A stretch of 64,000 nucleotides of DNA from Gigaspora rosea (taxonomy: Eukaryota > Glomeromycota > Glomeromycetes > Diversisporales > Gigasporaceae): the NCBI GenBank assembly GCA_003550325.1, contig QKWP01000785.1, positions 42,535 through 106,534 of the forward strand, written 5' to 3'. The translations under genes and the position numbers were made by a program. Positions 1 through 11,456 of the stretch are shown one piece after another; positions within the stretch are counted from its first letter, which is position 1; each line of letters opens with the position of its first letter. Under the pieces are notes generated by a model. It was not told the origin of the DNA. It searched no databases and was given only the letters and a program-made list of their open reading frames with translations.

Positions 1-86
1 AAAAACACGTCAACGACTATATAAAATCTCTATATAAACAATAGATTGTTTATATAGAGATTTTATATAGTCGTTGACGCGTTTTT
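1..86. repeat. Near-perfect palindrome at the window edge
   Basis: Bases 8-42 and 45-79 are perfect reverse complements (35-bp arms) around a 2-nt centre. The match continues to about 1-86 with one mismatch, so the element may extend beyond the window. It is probably a small foldback element or MITE. No duplicated flank can be tested because the left side is cut off. Confidence 0.85.
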
Positions 87-388
87 TAAAGATATCTTGG
101 CTTCCACTGGGCCGATTTGGATGATTTAACTACCATTAGAACCGCAACGACGAGCTCTACAACTTTCAATTAGTCAACAAGATCGATTAACTTAGTAAAA
201 AAAATATTTTTTCCTTGGACGATCGTAGCATTCACATATATAGTAATTTACATAGTGATCTGCGTCACGTTACACTATGATCATGCACCTGATGACTGGC
301 GGATCATCAATTAATAGAAATCTCTTTCTTAAAAAGCATTGTAGAAAGCTTAATTAACAAAGTAAACAAATTAAAATCCAATAAAGCA

Positions 389-1734
389 ATGACATCTAAT
401 AATCCATCAGAATATGTTGATGTCGATGATACTGAAACAACTGGTGTAATGGGCACAACTGGGCTTTCCTGCCCAATGGATAATATGGGTCTTTGTGACC
501 TTGATGCTAATGAAACTACTGACGCTCCTTGTGATAATACTAATTCTGCTATTGCTATCTCTACAGTCAACCCTAGTAATAAAAAGTGTAAGCAAAGGGA
601 AAATCATAATGTTCCTGCAAATAATTTAAGGAAACCGTTGGTCACTTCGGAACCTTCTTCTGGATACATGAAAAATCTCGCGAATATCTAGAAGATATGA
701 CTTCAGATCAGTATAAGCTCTTTCATATATATATAAATATTTTATTAAATATTATCATTACCTTATCTATTAATTATCATTATTAATTATTTTTATGCGC
801 TTGGCGTCGACCTTGCGCAACTTTCTTTTTACATTATGTATCTTGATTTTTTATTATGCAAATTGACTTTCATTTATAATTGAAAAATGTTGATCACATC
901 GAAATTTACCAGAATTTAATAAAAAATCTTTTTTCATTTTGGGGTCGTATCCGCCCTTTCTACTACAAACCCCCCATTTTAGGGGGTTGCTTATTTTTGG
1001 GAATATACAGTACCAATAATAGAAGCCTTATTGAACTTACTCCTAAGATGAATTTTGACGATTTTAAAGCTGATATTAAAGAAATAATTAATGATAGAGA
1101 TTTCCATTTTGAAGAATATTCTAAAACAGATATAAAACGAACATTGTCAAAAAAATGTCTAAAAATACAACCCAAAAACAAGACAGATAATCATGTAATA
1201 CATGTCTACGATAAGCCGTGAAGATCACAAAGAGTAAGTAAACATTTTGGCATTCCTTTTTTTTTATAGGATGCTTCAGGCACTATTTTCATTTTTTATT
1301 TTATTTGATAATAGATTAGAAAGATTCTGCGACTGGCCGATAAAATGGGTGAAAAGATTTCTTATGTAAAATGTTCAAGAAAGCAGTGGTACAGTGACAT
1401 AAATTGGGCTGATAAAACAAAACCCCAATCAATGCACCTGAGTGGACAATTTCTGCTAATTACTATTTGAAAGAAGATGAAGAAGTAACTCCAAGTTGTA
1501 GTAATAACAATAATAGAGATGGAAATAATAGTAAAAGTAATGGTAGAAGTAATAGTGGAAGTAATGTGGAAGTAATAGTGGAAGTAACAATAACAGAAAT
1601 GGAAGAACTAGTAATTCTGGTTATACTAGTGATGAAAATTATTATAAATTATGTGATGATCGCAATGACAATTCCGAGGCGGTGCAGAGAAATAACAAAG
1701 CCCAAAATAATTCCAAGAGCAGTTCCAGTGAATA
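389..1734 (+). pseudogene. Unrecognised gene relic with Ser/Asn-rich C-terminus
   Basis: Several coding-like blocks follow one another on the plus strand in different frames. 389-660 is an acidic, Thr-rich N-terminus starting MTSNNPSEYVDVDD. About 660-730 reads on in another frame (HEKSREYLEDMTSDQYKLF). 880-1221 is an open block containing FDDFKADIKEIINDRDFHFE. About 1320-1430 holds KISYVKCSRKQWYSDINW. The last block runs from about 1440 to 1734 and ends in a Ser/Asn tract followed by TAA. At least three frame changes (near 660, 1425 and 1565) are needed to join the blocks. Some could be introns, but the one at 1425 lies in continuous coding-like sequence with no splice sites. I recognise no domain. 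It may be a decayed transposon or species-specific gene. Confidence 0.5.
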
Positions 1735-2080
1735 ATTTCAGATAAATAATGAAATTTGAATCTTTTCATTGTAATTTTATTTATTTTATTAATTTTTTTC
1801 ATATAGAGTTGGCGTTTCTTCATAAAGCAGAAATTTTTCATAATGAACTCAATAATTCGTTCGAGCAAATATTTAATTTTTAAAATTTTCAATTATAGCT
1901 TTTGACGTGCATCAAGCTTTTATATTAGCAAAAACAATATGTATTATAATTATAGTATATAGTAAACAATGTATTATCACTGTAATAATTGATTTCAATT
2001 GAATACGTATAAATAAATAAACTATTAAATAGTCCTACCGAACATGTTAATATGCTTATTAAAAAAACCTGAAGCGTATC
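1735..2080. other. AT-rich intergenic DNA, nothing recognised
   Basis: Low-complexity AT-rich sequence between the gene relic and the tandem array. No coding bias or repeat structure was seen. Confidence 0.5.
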
Positions 2081-2664
2081 CAGTTTTCTTGCTACATATA
2101 GAAAAATAATACATCAATCAGATTTATTTAAAATGCAAATCGGGTAACTGATAATTCTATAGAAGAAATCTTAAATATTACTAAAAAGTCTCGCATTTGC
2201 TCTCTGTTGTCTTGCTATATAGAAAAATAATACATCAATTGGATATATTTAAAATACAAATCAGTAACCGATAATTCTATGGAATAAATCTTAATGATTA
2301 CAGAAAAGTCTTGTATTTGCTCCCTGTTTTCTTGCTACATAGAGAAAATAGTACATTGACTATATTGATCTAAAGACAAGTTAAAAAACTGATAATTCTA
2401 TGGAATAAATCTTAAAAATTACAGAAAAGTCTCATATATGCATCCAGTTTTCATGCAATATAGATAAAAATAATATAACAACTGGTGACAAATCGGGAAA
2501 CCAATAGGACTATGAAAGTAATCATCAAGATTACCAAAATGTCTCTGGTTTTCATGCAAAATAGAGAAAAATAATATATCTATAGTATTTAATTACAATG
2601 CATATCGGGTTACTGATAGGCTTTGGAAGGTAGCTTAAAGGTTGCTAAAAAGTCTTATATTTGG
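2081..2664 (+). repeat. Tandem array, five diverged units of about 100-123 bp
   Basis: The landmark TTTTCTTGCTAYATAGA or its variant TTTTCATGCAA recurs at about 2085, 2209, 2329, 2449 and 2550. Each time it is followed by AAAAATAATA, a run near ACTGATAATTCTATG, and a run near TTACAGAAAAGTCT. Spacing is 123, 120, 120 and about 101 bp. Units differ by substitutions and small deletions, so this is an old array. Confidence 0.8.
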
Positions 2665-2924
2665 CCAAAGATCTGTTTACAATCAGAGATGAATTGGATA
2701 ATTTTAGGTTTTATTTACCAATAAACATGCATATTAATATGATTTAAAAATATGTGACCTATCAGGAACCTGATTGTTATCTGATGTAGTTTCATTCGAC
2801 CTGTGTTCATATACGAAAGAATTTAGAAAAACATTTATAAGCAGATATGGTGATGATAGGTGTCGCAAATTTTTTCACATTTTGTTATGCACGCAATAGT
2901 TTATAGAATCAATTTTTGAGAAAA

Positions 2925-3240
2925 GGTAGGCTGCGCTATTAAATGAATATCCAGATGCTACAAATTACCTGCATTGTCATCTTTATTAGTGTCGAGAAGC
3001 CTGAGCACTTTGTTACATGCACTGGGCATTTGACGCAGAAATACAAAATATACAGCATGTTGAATCCTACAAGAAATTATTAAGAACAATATTAATGGAA
3101 AATCATCACTTTTAGAACTTGAGCATGCAGTTGAAAAATTGTTAGTAAAAGAAAGCCAGTTCATTAATTTTAATGAAACTATTCGTAAGCTGCCTGCAGT
3201 TACAATGAGGATTACTATGACTAGTGTTTCGATCCGTAAT
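2925..3240 (+). pseudogene. MULE-type transposase fragment (C-terminal part)
   Basis: One frame gives TNYLHCHLY, a stop, CREA, a second stop, then ALCYMHWAFDAEIQ and QHVESYKKLL. This resembles the block in MULE/FAR1-type transposases where a Trp-rich segment precedes the (S/T)TQRVE motif. A +1 shift near 3100 continues as LLELEHAVEKLLVKESQF, the Glu/Leu-rich helix after that motif. Both internal stops sit where the family usually has Trp or a similar residue, so C-to-T or G-to-A changes are plausible. No start, catalytic core or SWIM finger is present. Family assignment is by memory of the motif order, not by a search. Confidence 0.55.
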
Positions 3241-3931
3241 CCGACAATTCAAATTGATCCGATAATTCAGATTAAATGCGGATATCTGAATTTGTTAATT
3301 TTAACAGATATATCCTTAATAAATGTCGGATTAAGGATAAGGATTATACGATCCTAATCCTAGATGCGTAATATATATATTTGTGCATTTTTTCAAATGT
3401 GTAACCTGCTGATTGGATGTTCAAATATCAACTGCTTGGGTAACGTTTTAACTACATACACATATAAGTAAAAAATCCACCGCAATATATGTTCAGGTAA
3501 AGAAAAGATAAATTTTTTTAGGTTTCGTTAGGTATTAGAGCAAGACAGATTTGCTGGCGTGAAAGATCGGGCTTAGTAGTTCAGGTTTGTTTTAGTAGTG
3601 AATATCACTTTTGCCCTATTCTGTTTACCATAATTTTTATGCATACAACATATACATTGTATTAGAAATTTATGAATCAACTCAGTTGGTTAAAGTAATT
3701 CAAGTATGTTTATTTCTGATTCAACGAGAAAACTTTAATACACACATAGATAAATCTTTGGATCGGTATACGTTTCTTCAAATATTATCATTCTGACGAA
3801 TGGTCTGATTTAAAGTTAGTATTGCAAGAATTAGGTGTTGTGAATCAAACCCATAATCACAAATTCAAGTACTGTACCTTATCTGAAATAAGCTATTCAG
3901 TTTACTATCGCATAATATTCTCGTCTTATAT
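3241..3931. other. Non-coding DNA with GGATTAA-type short repeats
   Basis: 3228-3350 contains repeated variants of AATCCGACAATTC, GATCCGATAATTC and GGATTAAGGATAAGG. Related motifs recur at 4735-4820. The rest is AT-rich with no supported gene. Confidence 0.45.
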
Positions 3932-4122
3932 GAGTGTTGCCAAGAGAAAATGAGACAACGTGCTTCAAGTTTATTATTTATTATTTACAAGATTCAGCCC
4001 TTGAAAAGCCTGATAGTAACATATGATATTACAATCAGATCCTTCATGGGCTGAATCTGGTAAATAATGAATAAATAATAGATTTTGAAAGCCCAAAGTT
4101 TCATTTTCTCTTGGCAGCACTC
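3932..4122. mobile_element. MITE-like inverted-repeat element, 191 bp
   Basis: The ends GAGTGTTGCCAAGAGAAAAT and ATTTTCTCTTGGCAGCACTC are inverted with one mismatch in 20. A second inner pair lies around TTATTATTTACAAGATTCAG and CTGAATCTGGTAAATAATGA, so most of the element folds back. No convincing duplicated flank was seen and there is no coding capacity. Confidence 0.75.
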
Positions 4123-4996
4123 GTGACGATAATCGTATTAGTTGATAAGTATAAAAATTGTTAGTGCTTGAAATAATTTATATATCGGCTGCCATAATTC
4201 AATTTATTAATGCTTACCTCTCATTTCATCCAATTCATGTTGATTTAAACAATAGGTTCATTTTTTTTGGCATCTTTCTTGCTCGCATTAATTTAATTAA
4301 TGTCTTGGAATAAAATGAAATAAAAATAAATATAAAAAAAATAAATTACAAAATTTTTACTTAAATCCGTATGACCTTTTGGTAGTTTAATATACAGTGT
4401 CATCGCTTGATTGAGTAAAGCCAAAGATTATCTTTTATATTTATAAAACTGTCTGATTCAACATTAGCTTGAAAATTCTAAATCCGGATTAAACCTAAAC
4501 ATGATATATGTTAGAAAATTAAGCTTAATCGCGTTTTACAAAACTATACCAATACAGATTTTAAAATTGTCCCAATACCGATACAGTCTTATTTAATGCT
4601 AATCTTATCATTGTGTTTTTATATTGGTTGAGAATTGGCATTAGAGTAAGACTAACTTCGATAAAACCCAATGGTGTTATTAGAAAACAATCTTTGGCTT
4701 ATATAAGGTTTTTTTTTTGAGAATTTCTATAATTGAATTCGGATTAATCCGAATTATTAATCCGAATTTGAAATTCGAATTATAACCGAATATGTTGGGA
4801 AAAATCTGAATTTAATCCGAATGGCTTTTTCAAAATAGGATCGAAACACTAACCATGACTATTACTTTCAAAAAGTTGATGTATCATGCCAATATTATTT
4901 AGTAAATTAGAAATATAGCAAAAATATTACAAACAAATATTGAAAACTTGTAAAAACTGGCAAAAACTTGTGTAAATCAATAAGATATTATGATTA
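4123..4996. other. AT-rich DNA with a weak inverted-repeat pair
   Basis: AAGCCAAAGATTATC near 4420 and CAATCTTTGGCTTA near 4692 form a short inverted pair that could bound a worn element of about 290 bp. AATTCGGATTAATCCGAATT-type palindromic repeats lie at 4735-4820. No gene is supported. Confidence 0.4.
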
Positions 4997-5548
4997 ATTA
5001 ATGTCGCAGATTATCGTAAAATCGGATTATCGTGAAATCTACGTGATCTCTATATCACTAAAATTTCTGATAATCGTGTAAATAATCGATCTAATTGATC
5101 TATACTATGTAATCAAAGTCGGTATACCTATATACTGCATAAATCGCATTCTTGATATCTATATATAAAAGACCTTCTAACTGTATCAAAAAGGTGATCC
5201 TAACCCTAACCCTAATCCTAACTACAAGGAAAAAGTCTATAAACCACTAACAAAAAAAAATTTTGCCTCGTGCTTAGAGTTAGGGTTAGGGTTAGGGTCA
5301 CCTTTTTGATATAGTTAGAAGGTCTTTTATTTATATATTTCAAGAATGCGATTTATAGCATATAGTCATATATTGAATTAACTCTCAATAGTCTCCTGGT
5401 TATAGCATTCAATTGTTTTGATTTTGTAGTGTAAATCGATTAGATTGATTGTTTACACAATTTTTGGAAATTTTAGAAAATTTAATAATAAGAAGATCAA
5501 GTGATTTTTACGATAATCTGATTACATGATTATCCGCGACAATTAATA
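4997..5548. mobile_element. Inverted-repeat element with telomere-like core, 552 bp
   Basis: The ends ATTAATGTCGCAGATTATC and GATTATCCGCGACAATTAAT are inverted. Pairing continues through AAGACCTTCTAACTGTATCA (about 5168) and TGATATAGTTAGAAGGTCTT (about 5307) almost to the centre. There CCCTAACCCTAA (about 5201-5212) faces TTAGGGTTAGGG (about 5279-5298). The whole element is a foldback. A 228-bp relative with the same ends lies at 20341-20568, and the inner TTAGGG segment recurs at about 19945-20040. Confidence 0.8.
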
Positions 5549-7084
5549 TTAATATTCACATAATTATGCTTTTTGCAAATTTTTTAACTGTTTTACAGGT
5601 TTTTGCAAGGTTTCACAAAGTTTGCAATTTATTATAAAATTTTATATTTTTTTTTATATATTATATTTTAAATTTTTAATTAATATTATATATTTTTATT
5701 ATATATTATTATATATTATCATACATTTTTTACAAAAAAAAATAAAAAAATAAAACAAAAAAAAAATAAAACTAAAAAAAAATATTAAAAAAATAGTAAT
5801 ATTTTAAATACTTTAGCACTTCATTATATCTAATTCCATAAAAATACTAGCCCAACATATTTATTTTCTCATTCTGCAGTTAGCTAAACTAGTTAGCTAT
5901 TATTTCTTTTTTTTTGTTTTAACTATTATATTCGCCTATATTTGCTACTTCTTGCAAAGTGCAGAGAAGTTAGAGTTGGTGTTCTTGTAAAGTGCCAAAA
6001 AAGTTAGGTTGTTTTCTTGCAAATTTCAAAGAAAATCAGGAATAAATAAAATAAAATAAAATTAAAAAAATAAATAATAAAAAACAAACAAAAAACAAAA
6101 CTGTAAGCAAACTAAATAAAAAAATAAATGAAGCACCAAATCTCTATTTTTTTGAAGTAAGAGTTTGTGTTCTTGCAATTCAGAAATTGTCAAAATCACA
6201 GGTTCACAAAGTGCCAGAATAAATAAAAAAATAAAAATTAAAGAAATAAGTAAAAAGAAAACAACCAAAATAAATGAAAATATAAACAAACTAAATAAAA
6301 AAAATGAAAACCCAAATCTCCATTTCTCTGAAATAGATCATAAAAGAAATTGCTAAAATCAAGTTGTATATATTCTTGCTAAGTTCCAGAAAATCTAGTT
6401 TGCTTGCAAAGTATCAAAAAAGTCAATACTATTTTTCTCGAATAAAATAAATTAATAAAAAAAATAAAAAAAACAAAAAACAAAAACAAAAAGAACAAAA
6501 AACATCAAATGAAAAAAATAATGAAGCACTAACAAAATCTTTATTTTTCTAAAGAAGCATTTTTGAAAATTTAAAAATTGCTTGGTGAAATCAGTTATAT
6601 AGGGTGGAGTCAATAGAAATGTGACAAATTTATTAGATAGATTTGTCCCATTTCTATTGACTTCATCCCATATGTTCTTGCAAAGTATTAGAAAGCTGGG
6701 TTGACTTGTACAAAGTGTTAAAAAGTTATTGGATTTCTTGCAAAGTGCCAAAATGTTAAAGTTGGTGTTTTTGTAGAAATAAAATAAAAAAAAATTAAAA
6801 AATAATAAATAAATAAAAAAACAAAATAAAACTAAAAAAAAAGAAATAATACCAAAAAAAAAACAAACTGAAAATGAAAAAACAATGTAAAATTAATAAA
6901 TTTGCTAACAAATAACCTAGATAAATAATAGTAACCCAGCAGGTAATAAATACAAAAATTGGAAAAATACAAAAATTAGTGTAAAACATTTTAAGTTTTT
7001 TTTACATTTTATACTATATATATTTATAATATATAGCAAATTATGCATTGAACAGGCTTAATAAATTTTAACCTTTTTTTTTTG
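5549..7084 (+). repeat. Interspersed CTTGCAAAGTGCC-type low-complexity repeat
   Basis: Recurring blocks of CTTGCAAAGTGCCAGAAAGTT-type sequence alternate with AAATAAATAAAAAAACAAAA tracts and with TCTATTTTTCTAAAGAAGCA-type sequence. Related fields occur at 43970-44870, 58780-59600 and, inverted, 61500-61700. A separate 77-bp foldback at 6597-6673 (arms ATATAGGGTGGAGTCAATAG and CTATTGACTTCATCCCATAT) lies inside. Open frames here are translated A-tracts, not genes. Confidence 0.7.
6597..6673. mobile_element. Small foldback MITE, 77 bp
   Basis: The two arms of about 33 bp are inverted with four mismatches around a short centre (ATTAGATAG). It sits inside the A-rich interspersed repeat. No coding potential. 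Confidence 0.7.
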
Positions 7085-7440
7085 TATTTTTACAGTTCAT
7101 AAAAAAAATTGTAAATTTATATAAAATTTTTATGTAAATTTACAATTTTTTTACAGTATATAAAAAAATTGATTTTTTTTATCCACTACAAAAAAATTGT
7201 AAATTTATATAAAAATTTTGTGTAAATTTATGATTTTTTTACACATTATAAGAAAATTGTAATTTTATATAAAAATTTTATATAAATTTATGATTTTCTT
7301 ATGCACTATAAGAAAATTATAAATTTGTATAAAAATTTTATGTAAATTTACAATTTTATTATACACTGTAAGACTTACATAGTTTTATACTAAATTTTAT
7401 ATAAGTTTACAATTTTTTACATGCTATAAAAACCTACGAA
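7085..7440. repeat. Array of self-complementary AT units of about 60-88 bp
   Basis: AATTGTAAATTTATATAAAA paired with ATGTAAATTTACAATTTTTT recurs at about 7107, 7195, 7256 and 7316 with a decayed copy after. Each unit is itself palindromic and is followed by a CACTATAAG-like linker. This is unlike a random AT tract. Confidence 0.75.
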
Positions 7441-7788
7441 AGTTTATGCATATATATTTTTGCTGATGTATATAATCACAACGTCATACAATCATATTAA
7501 TTTTTGAGACAATTTATTAAAAAACTTGTAAAAAATCTTCTATATAATCACACTCTTTTATAATCACCAATTTTCTTAATACAAACTGTGATTATAGAGA
7601 AAGAAGACTATATTTTTAAAAAAAAAACAAAAAAAAAACAAGTTATCTATATCTAGTATACTGTATATTGTGAATTTTTATATTTATTTACCTTATTTAA
7701 AAAAAATAGATTATGAGAAGATCGATATAAATTATTATCTAAAGGCTTTTTAATTCAAAATTATATATCATTTAATGCAAATAGGAAA

Positions 7789-7967
7789 GTTGCATCTAAA
7801 ATAGCCCCTTATTTAAAGTAGCCCTTTATTTAAAGTAGCACCCAACTAAAAACTAAAATTAAGTCACTAAAATTAGATCTTTGTGCATTAAGTCATAATT
7901 TTAGTTAAAGTGCTACTTTAAATATATAAAATAGCTACTTTAGATAGAGGGCTACTTTAGATACAAC
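7789..7967. mobile_element. MITE with about 55-bp imperfect terminal repeats
   Basis: The left end GTTGCATCTAAAATAGCCCC and right end GGGCTACTTTAGATACAAC are inverted. Inside each arm AAAGTAGC-type motifs repeat two or three times. 179 bp, non-coding. Confidence 0.75.
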
Positions 7968-9098
7968 AGAAATATCATGAAAATGTACAAAATTTTGGTT
8001 CTAAAAAAACAGTTATGAACCAATCAAAAATTTGCATTCCAGAATGGATATCTATTTTTGGTAATACTCCAACTATAATTAGAATGAGGTAAGAATTTAT
8101 ACAAAATGAATATAAAAGTAATATTTATTATTATATAAAAATAAGTATTTAACTATTAAGCAATTTTAAATTCTTAACAAACCAAATAATTAAAAAATTT
8201 AAACTTGATTAAATGGTATTAAACTTTTTTAAAAAACTTTCAAATAATTATCTTGGAACTTCTTAATGACAAGGAGGATTTTAACAAGTTATCAATATTA
8301 GTGAATCTTCAAATACAAGATATTCAGAGCACATTCAGCAATTTTAAGATATATTTTCATTATGAATTAAATAATATCAGTAGAGAACAATTAATTTAAA
8401 AAATGTTACTATTCAGCAATTTGAAATTATTATCAAGTACATTATTCTATATGATATACTATGATTTTTATATTATATTGCGAGAAATTAATTTAAATAT
8501 ACATAAATTTTTATACAAAGATATATTTACAGAGGAGTAACCTTGTTCAAAAACATGATGCATCATTTATTTTTGTGCTTATGCATATTGCTTATAAATT
8601 TCTTTTGAATTAATTGGCCAAACAACTTCAAACTTATTTAATTGGAAAGGAAGCTCATTGGTTTTATTTACATTTTAATCATATTTATGAAAAAAGTTTT
8701 CAAAATAATAAACTTCAAGATTTACAAAATTACTTAATAGAGAAAATTTTATTTATTTAATAATTTGCAAAGTTGAAGAAAATTTTATTTTGTGAAGATA
8801 TTAAAAAATGTAATAATTAGTAAAGTATTTTTTATTTAAAAATATATAATAATTACTAAATTATTTTTTACTTAATAATTAGGCCATTTCAATTTAATTC
8901 TTTGTTTAATATAATAAATTCAAAATTTTTTAGAAAGTGGAATTTAAACAACATATGATTAGGTTCAGTTTGGGTTTGGCCAGGATTGGAATAGGTCCAG
9001 TTTGAGTCTGGTCTACCAGGATTGGACCAGACTAAGACTCTAAATTTTATGCAAACTGGTTTGTGTCTAAATATACTTATATATATTTTTTGGTGTTA
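7968..9098. other. AT-rich DNA, no gene seen
   Basis: Mostly A/T with short palindromes. 8955-9045 carries repeated CAGGATTGGA and GGTCCAGTTTGAGTCTGGTC-type motifs, the only part with normal base composition. Nothing coding is supported. Confidence 0.45.
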
Positions 9099-9240
9099 AC
9101 AAGTTTACTTAGTGCATGAAGTTAGAATTAATTAGTAAAATTTTATAAATTATAAGATTTTATTAATAAAATTTATAAACTCTTATAATACACAAATTTT
9201 TATTAATTAATTCTAACTTTATGCACTAAGTAAACATGTT
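9099..9240. mobile_element. Foldback element A, copy 1
   Basis: Begins ACAAGTTTACTTAGTGCATG and ends TATGCACTAAGTAAACATGT, pairing through AGTTAGAATTAATTAGTAAA to the centre. Three relatives lie at 9758-9909, 10084-10235 and 11457-11605. Confidence 0.85.
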
Positions 9241-9248
9241 CAGTATCT

Positions 9249-9750
9249 AAAAATACAACAAATTGGCAAAATTATTTTTATTTTAGAATTTAATATTTCT
9301 GCGCATGTGCACTGTAGCACACCTCAGATGATTTGGTGTAATGTGAAATCAAAACAACCAAAATAACTCATTTTTTTGTTAGTTAGAGTTAGGGTGAGGT
9401 TAGAGTAGTGTGTAGGCAAAAAAAGGGTTTTTATAGTAAAATTTTGCAAAAAATTTTTTTGTTAGAGCACAAAGAGTGGTTTTATAAGCAAAATTATGAG
9501 CCACAGGCGATTTTTTAAAAGATTGCTATTTTTTTTGATTTTACATTACACATAATTCTACGATTTGATTGGTTTATCAAATGGGTACATTAAATGCATA
9601 TGTGCTAAATTACATAAACCTTTATTTTATTTAAAATTTGAAGAATAGATGCATAATTTTAGATTTTTGATCAAAAAAGTTAACTTTAAGTATTTTTTTC
9701 AACTTTTAAGCAAAATAAAAACAATTCTGCCAATTTAATGTATTTTTAGA
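9249..9750. mobile_element. Foldback element B, copy 1, split by an insertion
   Basis: The left part starts AAAATACAACAAATTGGCAA and the right part ends CTGCCAATTTAATGTATTTT. Intact copies of B (9917-10076, 11299-11450) are about 155 bp. Here the halves are separated by sequence that includes the separate element at 9335-9551. Confidence 0.65.
9335..9551. mobile_element. TTAGGG-bearing element with GGTGTAAT ends
   Basis: GTGTAATGTGAAATC (9336) and GATTTTACATTACAC (ending 9551) are inverted with one mismatch. Inside are GTTAGAGTTAGGGTGAGG, then TATAGTAAAATTTTGCAA. Similar ends are seen near 23552, 39271 and 54970, each close to a TTAGGG or CCCTAA tract. Confidence 0.7.
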
Positions 9751-9757
9751 TTCTAAA

Positions 9758-9909
9758 TAAGTTTATTTAGTGCATGGGGTTAGAATTTATTAGTAAAATT
9801 TTGTGAATTATAAAATTTTATAAAATTTTATTAATAAAATTCTATAAAATCTTATAATTCACAAACTTTTACTAATTTAATTCTAATTTAATGCACTAAG
9901 TAAACTTGT
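9758..9909. mobile_element. Foldback element A, copy 2
   Basis: Ends AAGTTTATTTAGTGCATGGG and TTAATGCACTAAGTAAACTT pair along almost the full length around TTATTAATAAAATTC. Confidence 0.85.
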
Positions 9910-9916
9910 ACAGTAT

Positions 9917-10076
9917 TTAAAAATATATTAAATCGGGAGAGTTATTTTTATTTTACTTGAAATTTGGAGAATGGATACTAATTTTGGATTTTTGATTAAA
10001 AAAGTCGAATTTAAGTATCTTTTCTCCAAATTTCAAGTCAAATAAAAACAATACTGCCAATTTAATGTATTTTTAG
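9917..10076. mobile_element. Foldback element B, copy 2
   Basis: The left arm has TTTTATTTTACTTGAAATTT and GGAGAA. The right arm has TTCTCCAAATTTCAAGTCAA. Outer ends are AAATATATTAAAT and ATTTAATGTATTTTT. It lies directly between A copies 2 and 3. Confidence 0.8.
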
Positions 10077-10083
10077 GCTCTAA

Positions 10084-10235
10084 ACAAGTTTACCTAGTGC
10101 AATAAGTTAGAATTAATTAGTAAAATATTGTGAATCATAAGATTTTATAGAATTTTATTAATAAAATTCTATAAAATCTTATGATTTACAATATTTTACT
10201 AATTAATTCTAACTTATTGTACTAGGTAAACTTGT
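10084..10235. mobile_element. Foldback element A, copy 3 (best preserved)
   Basis: ACAAGTTTACCTAGTGCAAT pairs with ATTGTACTAGGTAAACTTGT. The T-to-C change in the left arm is matched by the complementary change in the right arm, so the palindrome has been kept or recently made. Confidence 0.88.
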
Positions 10236-11298
10236 TTTTTCAGCATTCATGCTGCAACTTTATTTATATACAATTTATAATACCAGTACAGCATGTATTG
10301 GTCAACTCTTTGTTGACTTCAAATTAAAGTACAATGCACTCAGGTGTTATTAGAGATTCTTAAATATGACCAGCTATATCAAACTATTTTCTCATCTTAA
10401 CCCCTCATCTTGGTAAATTTAGAGTGTTCGAATTACTGATTGGAGTTTACTACCTATTATAAATGCCTATTTTTTAACCCTCTTTTTCTAACTTCTCGAG
10501 TAGCAGGATTCTACTAGAATAAAAAACATGTAAAAATAATAAAAGGAAATACTAAAAGAAGGGAATAACTAAACTATCTAAATGACTAACCATAGTATAA
10601 GAAAGATAAAATATGAAAAAAAAGGTGGAGAAAGCAAAAAGTAAATAGCTATGATAGCACATTTACATTTATGCCCAATGATAAAAATTATATAATACTG
10701 CACAAGGAATTGCCTTGCTAAAGTATTATATATATATAAAAAGAAAATTCTAGAATTTGTTTCCACAAATCTGCCTACTCCACTGTGCTACTTCTTATTA
10801 CATGTCTGTTCCTGTTTATCAACTTGCATGCCTTCCTCCCAATTAGATTAGGAACAACAATGCTGATCTTTTGTAGAGAGTATGTTGAATTTCTCACTTT
10901 TAGACAAAAATTCCAGAAAAAAGAACTTCAAGCGAGAATTTGATAACAGGTATATGGTCTTTATGTTCTTGTTACTAAATAACCTTAAGAAAAGTATTAA
11001 AAAACTCATTTTTAGATTCACTGCCTAGTCAGCTATATCACTTTCATTGGCGAAAGCAAAACTTTCACCAGAATTTCTTGTACCAAGGGCACCTCTGCTA
11101 GTAATCTTGCACAACTAACGCTTCTGGCTTGCATGCTAAATATATAAAGCAAAACCAGAAAGAGTTGATCTTTATAAAAACCAGTATTATAGCTGCTTTA
11201 TCAAAAAAAATTTTGTTTTTCTTTTGTTTAGAGATTTGGACAAGTGATAGTCAGAAAGAGTTAAATAAATTGTTTTTGCTAGTTAAACTTTTAGAGCC
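10236..11298. other. Intergenic DNA, no gene seen
   Basis: Of less extreme AT content in 10780-11130, but no frame shows a recognisable protein or splice structure. Open frames at 10578-10766 and 11129-11320 lack coding character. Confidence 0.4.
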
Positions 11299-11450
11299 TA
11301 AAAATATATTAAATTGTTAGTATTGTTTTTATTTTACTTGAAATTTGGAGAAAAAAATGTTTAAATTTGACTTTTTTGATCAAAAATCCAAAATTATATA
11401 TCTATTCTCCAACTTTCAAGGAAAATCTACTAATTTGATGTATTTTTAAG
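11299..11450. mobile_element. Foldback element B, copy 3
   Basis: Shares AAAAATATATTAAAT, TTTTACTTGAAATTTGGAGA and the inverted TTCTCCAACTTTCAAG with copy 2. It is followed after 6 bp by A copy 4, repeating the B-A order. Confidence 0.75.
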
Positions 11451-11456
11451 TGCTGA

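Noticed and set aside
307..607. Minus-strand frames of 66 and 87 codons
   Set aside because: Shadows of the plus-strand gene relic at 389-691.
5199..5298. Telomere end or internal telomeric site
   Set aside because: The TTAGGG runs are only two to three units long and face each other inside a foldback element, so a chromosome end is not supported.
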